DNA of 64,000 bases, taken from NCBI GenBank assembly GCA_965116445.1, contig OZ220688.1, positions 3,162,001 through 3,226,000 on the forward strand. Direction: 5' to 3'. Positions 61,122-64,000 of the stretch are shown piece by piece (the stretch's first letter is position 1; each line of letters begins with the position of its first letter). The translations under genes and the position numbers were made by a program. The notes under the pieces were generated by a model. It was not told the DNA's origin and did no database searches. It saw only the letters and a list, made by a program, of their open reading frames with translations. This stretch comes from Multivorans sp965116445 (lineage in GTDB: Bacteria; Acidobacteriota; Thermoanaerobaculia; Multivoradales; Multivoraceae).

Positions 61122-61590
61122 ATGGACTTGTTGGTCGAGCGCCGGTGGCGAGGGTCTAGCGGTCGGGGTAGTACGGGGCCGTCGCCTCTACGTGGTCGAG
61201 CGAGAGGGCGAACGTCGGGTCCGAGTTCACGCTGAGGAATCGCGGTTCGCTTTGGAGTTCCCCGGAAGCCGAGGGCTTGCTGGCCGACTGCCGATCCGCG
61301 GAGGACGCTCTTTCCGGATTCGGTTCGGAGGTGGCTTGTGATGTTCGAGCAACTGTGGCGCGACGGCTCATAGTGGAGAGTGAAGGGGCCGTGCTCGGTG
61401 GAGCGCTGTCGCGGACTGCACAACCGGTCTCGGGCCGACTTTCGTCCCCCTGTGGTCCGCGGAGCCCGCGCTGCCTCGCAGTTAGAGGCGTAAGCTAGCA
61501 GACTCCACGTGCTACGCTCGCTGCGCTCGCTCCGCCCGTGGAGCTAGCGAGGGAGGGCCTGCGGCCCCCCTTCGAACCCCCCGCCCAGAC
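61122..61590 (+). other. 469-base region upstream of the mob genes
   Basis: No firm gene is found. A short open stretch (to 61341) reads GEGLAVGVVRGRRLYVVERE and could be a remnant, but it lacks a proper start. The last 120 bases hold the candidate oriT described at 61473-61548. The rest shows no clear structure. Confidence 0.4.
61473..61548 (+). other. candidate origin of transfer (oriT)
   Basis: Just upstream of the mob operon lie a hairpin GCCTC/GAGGC (61473-61477, 61485-61489) and a larger inverted repeat, GCTAGC-AGAC-TCCACG (61494-61509) against CGTGGAGCTAGC (61537-61548). Between them the minus strand reads AGCTTACG, similar to the ColE1-type nick core as I remember it (CTGG/CTTA). Position and strand order relative to the mobC-like gene match ColE1-type oriT layouts. 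The exact nick site is a guess. Confidence 0.5.
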
Positions 61591-61950
61591 ATGGCCACGC
61601 CGCACCGCACAGCGATCGCTCACTGCCGCATAACCGCGGCCGAGCTTGACGAGTGGCGGGCCATGGCCGAGCGCGCCGGCACGACGCTCTCGCAGTTGAT
61701 GCGGGCGGCGATGCGCCGCACCCGCACATGGACCGCGGAGGACTCCGCGGCGGTGCGCGAGCGCACCCGGCAGGTTGCCCGCATCGGCGTCAACCTGAAC
61801 CAGATCGCGCGCTGGGCGAACCGCTACCGCGGCGCCGCCGACGCGGCCCAGGTGATCGCCCACCTGGTCGCTCTCGACCGCGAGGTCCGCGGGCTGCTGC
61901 TGACCCGCGATCCGGACCTGCCGCCGCGCGACGAGGAAGGGCCGTGCTGA
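61591..61950 (+). CDS. mbeC: MobC/MbeC-like relaxosome accessory protein
   Basis: A 119-residue protein: ITAAELDEWRAMAERAGTTL and SQLMRAAMRR form a ribbon-helix-helix-like N-terminus, and VARIGVNLNQIARWANRYRG is the conserved motif of MobC-type proteins. It would bind oriT and help the relaxase nick. It overlaps the relaxase gene by 7 bases and is the first gene of the module, downstream of the candidate oriT. Confidence 0.87.
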   Translation: MATPHRTAIAHCRITAAELDEWRAMAERAGTTLSQLMRAAMRRTRTWTAEDSAAVRERTRQVARIGVNLNQIARWANRYRGAADAAQVIAHLVALDREVRGLLLTRDPDLPPRDEEGPC

Positions 61951-63347
61951 TCACCTTCCTAAAGCACGGCCAGGGCAGCGCGGCGGCCGCGGCCGACTAC
62001 CTTCTCGCCGACCGGGATCACAGCGGCAAGAAGCGGGCGGAGGTCACCCAGCTGCGCGGCGATACGCGGCTGGTCGCCGAGGTCGCCGACTCCCTCGACT
62101 TCGAGCACCGCTACCGGAGCGCGGTCCTCGCCTGGGCACCCGAGGACCGCCCTACCGACGAACAGATCGAGGAGGCGCTCGATCACTTCGAGCGCGTCTC
62201 CTGGGCCGGTCTCGACCCGGACCGCTACGCCTGGTCGGCCGTGCTCCACCGCGACGAGGACGGCGGCGCGCACGTCCATGTCCTTGTCGCCCGCGTGGAA
62301 CTCGAGACCGGCAAGAGCCACAACATCGCGCCGCCCGGCTGGGAGAGGACCTACGGCCTGCTAGAGCGGGCGCTGAACCACGAACACGGCTGGGCGCGGC
62401 CGAACGATCCGGACCGCGCCCGCACGACCCGTCCGGGCCGGTTCCCGGCCGACGTCGCCGACCGCGACGCCATCGACGGCTACCTGCGCCAGCGGGTCGC
62501 CGCCGGCCTCGTCCAAGACCGGGCCGGCGTGGTCGCCGCGTTCGAAGAGGCCGGCTACGAGGTGCCGCGCCAGGGCAAGAACTACCTCACCGTGGCCCAC
62601 CCGGAGACCGGGCAGCGGCTGCGGTTGAAAGGAACCCTCTATGAGCAAGACTTCCAGGCCGCCGAGCTTCGCCGACACGTTGAACGAGCAGGCGGCGAAA
62701 GACCACGAGGTGATCGAGGCCTACAGGCGCCAGATGGAGGCAGTGGTGCGAGAGCAGCTGCGCGAGTTTGGCGCGAACTTGACGCGGTATGCCAAGGACG
62801 AGATCGCGCGAACCGCGTTCGCTATCCAGCGCCACGCCGACCGGAAGCTCGCGGCGCAGTGGATCCGGACCGTGGTGATCGGCCTGGGAATCTGCATGGC
62901 CATCTGGTCGAGTCTCTGGGCGGTCGGGCGGTGGCAGCAGAGCCAGATCAACGAGAAACTCGACAGCCTGGAGTACCTCGACCGGCTGATCGACGATCGG
63001 AATCGGACGCTCAACGAACTGAGCCAGGAGGTGGAGTAGACGATGACCGAACTGGAGCGCTTGTTCGCCGCATCCTTGAAGAGGCTCGACGAAGAGCACG
63101 CCGCATCCGTCGCGCGCTTGAGCGCGTCCGTCTCGCGGTTGAACGGTCGGGTCGACGCTTTGCAGAGCGACTATCAACAGCTCGTGGGCGAGTACGAGAA
63201 GCTGGCGTCCGCGTACATGCTGCTCGAAGCCGACATGAACGCAATCGTCCAGGCGTCGAGCGGACGGTGAACCTGCTCCGGGAGATCGCCGGGGATGACC
63301 GAGCCCGAGAGCGTGACCGGGAACGCGGCTTCGAGTTGGAGCGGTGA
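61944..63347 (+). CDS. mbeA: ColE1-type (MbeA-like) relaxase with HHH motif
   Basis: A 467-residue relaxase. The N-terminal catalytic domain has a Tyr at residue 19 (AAADYLLADRD), as in MbeA, then YRSAVLAWAPEDRPTD, the metal site LHRDEDGGAHVHVLVARVEL (His102, His110, His112) and LRLKGTLYEQDFQ, which matches the RLKGAFYEQSF type stretch I remember from ColE1 MbeA. ColE1 MbeA has HEN in the metal site; here three His are present. The C-terminal half is Arg/Glu-rich and overlaps two genes in another frame. GTG 61944 lies behind GAGGAAGG. Confidence 0.9.
   Translation: MLITFLKHGQGSAAAAADYLLADRDHSGKKRAEVTQLRGDTRLVAEVADSLDFEHRYRSAVLAWAPEDRPTDEQIEEALDHFERVSWAGLDPDRYAWSAVLHRDEDGGAHVHVLVARVELETGKSHNIAPPGWERTYGLLERALNHEHGWARPNDPDRARTTRPGRFPADVADRDAIDGYLRQRVAAGLVQDRAGVVAAFEEAGYEVPRQGKNYLTVAHPETGQRLRLKGTLYEQDFQAAELRRHVERAGGERPRGDRGLQAPDGGSGARAAARVWRELDAVCQGRDRANRVRYPAPRRPEARGAVDPDRGDRPGNLHGHLVESLGGRAVAAEPDQRETRQPGVPRPADRRSESDAQRTEPGGGVDDDRTGALVRRILEEARRRARRIRRALERVRLAVERSGRRFAERLSTARGRVREAGVRVHAARSRHERNRPGVERTVNLLREIAGDDRARERDRERGFELER
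62641..63039 (+). CDS. mbeB: MbeB-like mobilization protein nested in the relaxase gene
   Basis: A 132-residue protein in a different frame from the relaxase: SFADTLNEQAAKDHEVIEAY and MEAVVREQLREFGANL (helical), one membrane segment (WIRTVVIGLGICMAIWSSLW) and a charged C-terminus. This order is that of ColE1-type MbeB proteins, which are thought to anchor the relaxosome to the membrane. The start follows AAAGGA. It lies wholly inside the relaxase gene, as mbeB does in ColE1. Confidence 0.8.
   Translation: MSKTSRPPSFADTLNEQAAKDHEVIEAYRRQMEAVVREQLREFGANLTRYAKDEIARTAFAIQRHADRKLAAQWIRTVVIGLGICMAIWSSLWAVGRWQQSQINEKLDSLEYLDRLIDDRNRTLNELSQEVE
63043..63270 (+). CDS. mbeD: MbeD-like coiled-coil protein nested in the relaxase gene
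   Basis: A 75-residue coiled coil: MTELERLFAASLKRLDEEHA, SVSRLNGRVDALQSDYQQLV and LASAYMLLEADM. The start closely resembles MbeD/MobD proteins (MTELE...L..L). It follows the mbeB stop by 3 bases, with GGAGGTGG as its ribosome site, and lies wholly inside the relaxase gene in another frame. Together with the 61591-63347 genes it completes the C-A-(B-D) layout of ColE1. Confidence 0.85.
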   Translation: MTELERLFAASLKRLDEEHAASVARLSASVSRLNGRVDALQSDYQQLVGEYEKLASAYMLLEADMNAIVQASSGR

Positions 63348-63348
63348 C

Positions 63349-63663
63349 ATGGGAGACGACACCATGACCAACACGGACCACCTCACATCCGTAGGCGCTG
63401 GCTGCACTCCGGTGGCGGACCTCACGGCCTGGGCCGAGGCCCAGTTCGCTACGGCGTTCGACCAAGCGATCGCCACCGGCCGGGCGCTAGCCCCGATCGA
63501 GGTCCTGCACGCCTTCGGCGTTCTGGAGTGTGACGACGAGTCGGCCGACTGGCTCGGCCGCCCGGATTTGGCCCTGGTCGACCAGGCGGTGGGCGGCCAT
63601 CCGGTGACACGGTCCAGGGCGACGCCGACGAGTGGTAGCGACACTGGCGGGGGCCGGGTTTAG
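63349..63663 (+). CDS. 104-residue protein, unknown
   Basis: A small soluble acidic protein: LTAWAEAQFATAFDQAIATG, then PIEVLHAFGVLECDDESADW. It starts one base after the relaxase stop, with TGGAGCGG before the ATG; ATG 63295 and 63364 are alternatives. Function not recognised. It appears to be the distal gene of the mob operon. Confidence 0.55.
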   Translation: MGDDTMTNTDHLTSVGAGCTPVADLTAWAEAQFATAFDQAIATGRALAPIEVLHAFGVLECDDESADWLGRPDLALVDQAVGGHPVTRSRATPTSGSDTGGGRV

Positions 63664-63664
63664 G

Positions 63665-64000
63665 GTGAGCGAGAAGATGAACCTAGGCCGGTGGATTGAG
63701 AGGATCTACACCGAAGGCGGCTTTGAGAGGAATCTCGCCACAAGCGTTGCTGGAGTCGTGGGCCTGCTCATCTATCTGCAACTCGACGACAGCGTGACGG
63801 CGGCCTTCGCTGCCCTCATCGCCTTTCCTCTCGTCAAGATCGTCGCCGCTCCGATTCGATCCCGGTGGATTCGGTCGCAAGAACGCCGTCGGAGCCAGGA
63901 CGCGATCAGGGATCTCTTCGACAGTCTCGGCTCGGAAGAGCGGGCCGTGGTTCAGGCATTTGTGTGGCATGGGGGTGTCGCCGTCGCTTGGGGGGAGAGC
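63665..64000 (+). CDS. membrane protein, partial at window end
   Basis: A frame open to the last base. The N-terminal part is short and charged (MNLGRWIERIYTEGGFERNL), then come two hydrophobic segments (ATSVAGVVGLLIYLQL and VTAAFAALIAFPLVKIVAAP) and a basic, then soluble region (RRSQDAIRDLFDSLGSEERA). I do not recognise it. GTG 63665 overlaps nothing; ATG 63677 is the next start. Its end lies outside the window. Confidence 0.6.
   Translation, partial: MSEKMNLGRWIERIYTEGGFERNLATSVAGVVGLLIYLQLDDSVTAAFAALIAFPLVKIVAAPIRSRWIRSQERRRSQDAIRDLFDSLGSEERAVVQAFVWHGGVAVAWGES

Larger units (their letters stand above)
55600..64000 (+). mobile_element. integrated mobilizable element (IME), left part
   Basis: From the integrase to the window end, genes are typical of a mobilizable island: P4-type integrase, decayed integrase and IS fragments, hicBA, many small unknown genes, a candidate oriT, and a complete ColE1-type mob module. 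No type IV secretion genes are seen. The left boundary is set only by the end of the PQQ dehydrogenase; no attL/attR pair can be defined because the right end is missing. The gap upstream of int has repeated GTGTC and GGGGGACA units that could belong to the recombination site. Confidence 0.75.

Noticed and set aside
61277..61498. A 73-codon open frame upstream of the mob genes
   Set aside because: No ribosome site, unusual composition, and it runs into the candidate oriT.

Overview
The window is GC-rich chromosomal DNA from a bacterium I would place, by inference only, in or near the Acidobacteriota. The pointers are an ASPIC/UnbV CRTAC1 protein next to a TPR lipoprotein, a DUF1800/DUF1501 pair, several exported PQQ dehydrogenases with partner cytochromes, and a single-chain biotin carboxylase/carboxyltransferase. 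No rRNA or other marker gene fixes the taxonomy. Genes are packed tightly, and adjacent genes often overlap by 4 bases (ATGA, GTGA and, in two places, apparently CTGA).

Layout. 1-5.4 kb: tRNA-Thr, MFS exporter, cytidylate-kinase-like protein, exported metallo-hydrolase, a vapBC pair and a YghU-type glutathione-dependent enzyme. 5.4-13.2 kb: a 1158-residue acyl-CoA carboxylase preceded by a possible leader peptide, then a YhaN/YhaO-like (SbcC/SbcD-like) ATPase-nuclease pair. 13.2-14.6 kb: YHS-domain protein and a second vapBC pair with a clear operator. 14.6-29.6 kb: an exported-protein block with CRTAC1 and TPR proteins, two large paralogous extracellular nucleases sharing an unnamed duplicated C-terminal domain, an aldo/keto reductase and the DUF1800/DUF1501 pair. 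29.7-37.9 kb: a seven-gene overlapping defence operon (MNT, HEPN, HsdR, HsdM, HsdS, HTH-ImmA/IrrE protease, DUF4411 PIN-like protein). 37.9-45.3 kb: a minus-strand redox operon (DUF1330 protein, cytochrome c, two paralogous membrane proteins, two PQQ dehydrogenases, a membrane protein, a helix-hairpin-helix protein). 45.3-55.6 kb: mixed housekeeping genes (DUF418, hydrolase, GST, sulfotransferase, exonuclease III, GNAT, SDR) and a diheme cytochrome/PQQ dehydrogenase pair. Two of these intergenic gaps hold near-equal-sized perfect hairpin elements with differing but fully compensated arms.

55.6-64 kb is an integrated mobilizable element: a P4-type tyrosine integrase, the remains of a second integrase, a truncated IS1-like transposase, hicBA, duplicated lipoprotein genes (one frame-damaged), a candidate oriT and a ColE1-type mobilization module in which mbeB- and mbeD-like genes lie inside the relaxase gene. 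The far end of the element is outside the window.

The points most worth a second look are the seven-gene defence operon, the covarying hairpin pair, the ColE1-style nested mob genes with a three-histidine relaxase, the orphan third copy of the nuclease tail, and the CTG starts. All functional statements come from reading motifs and gene order; no database search was run.
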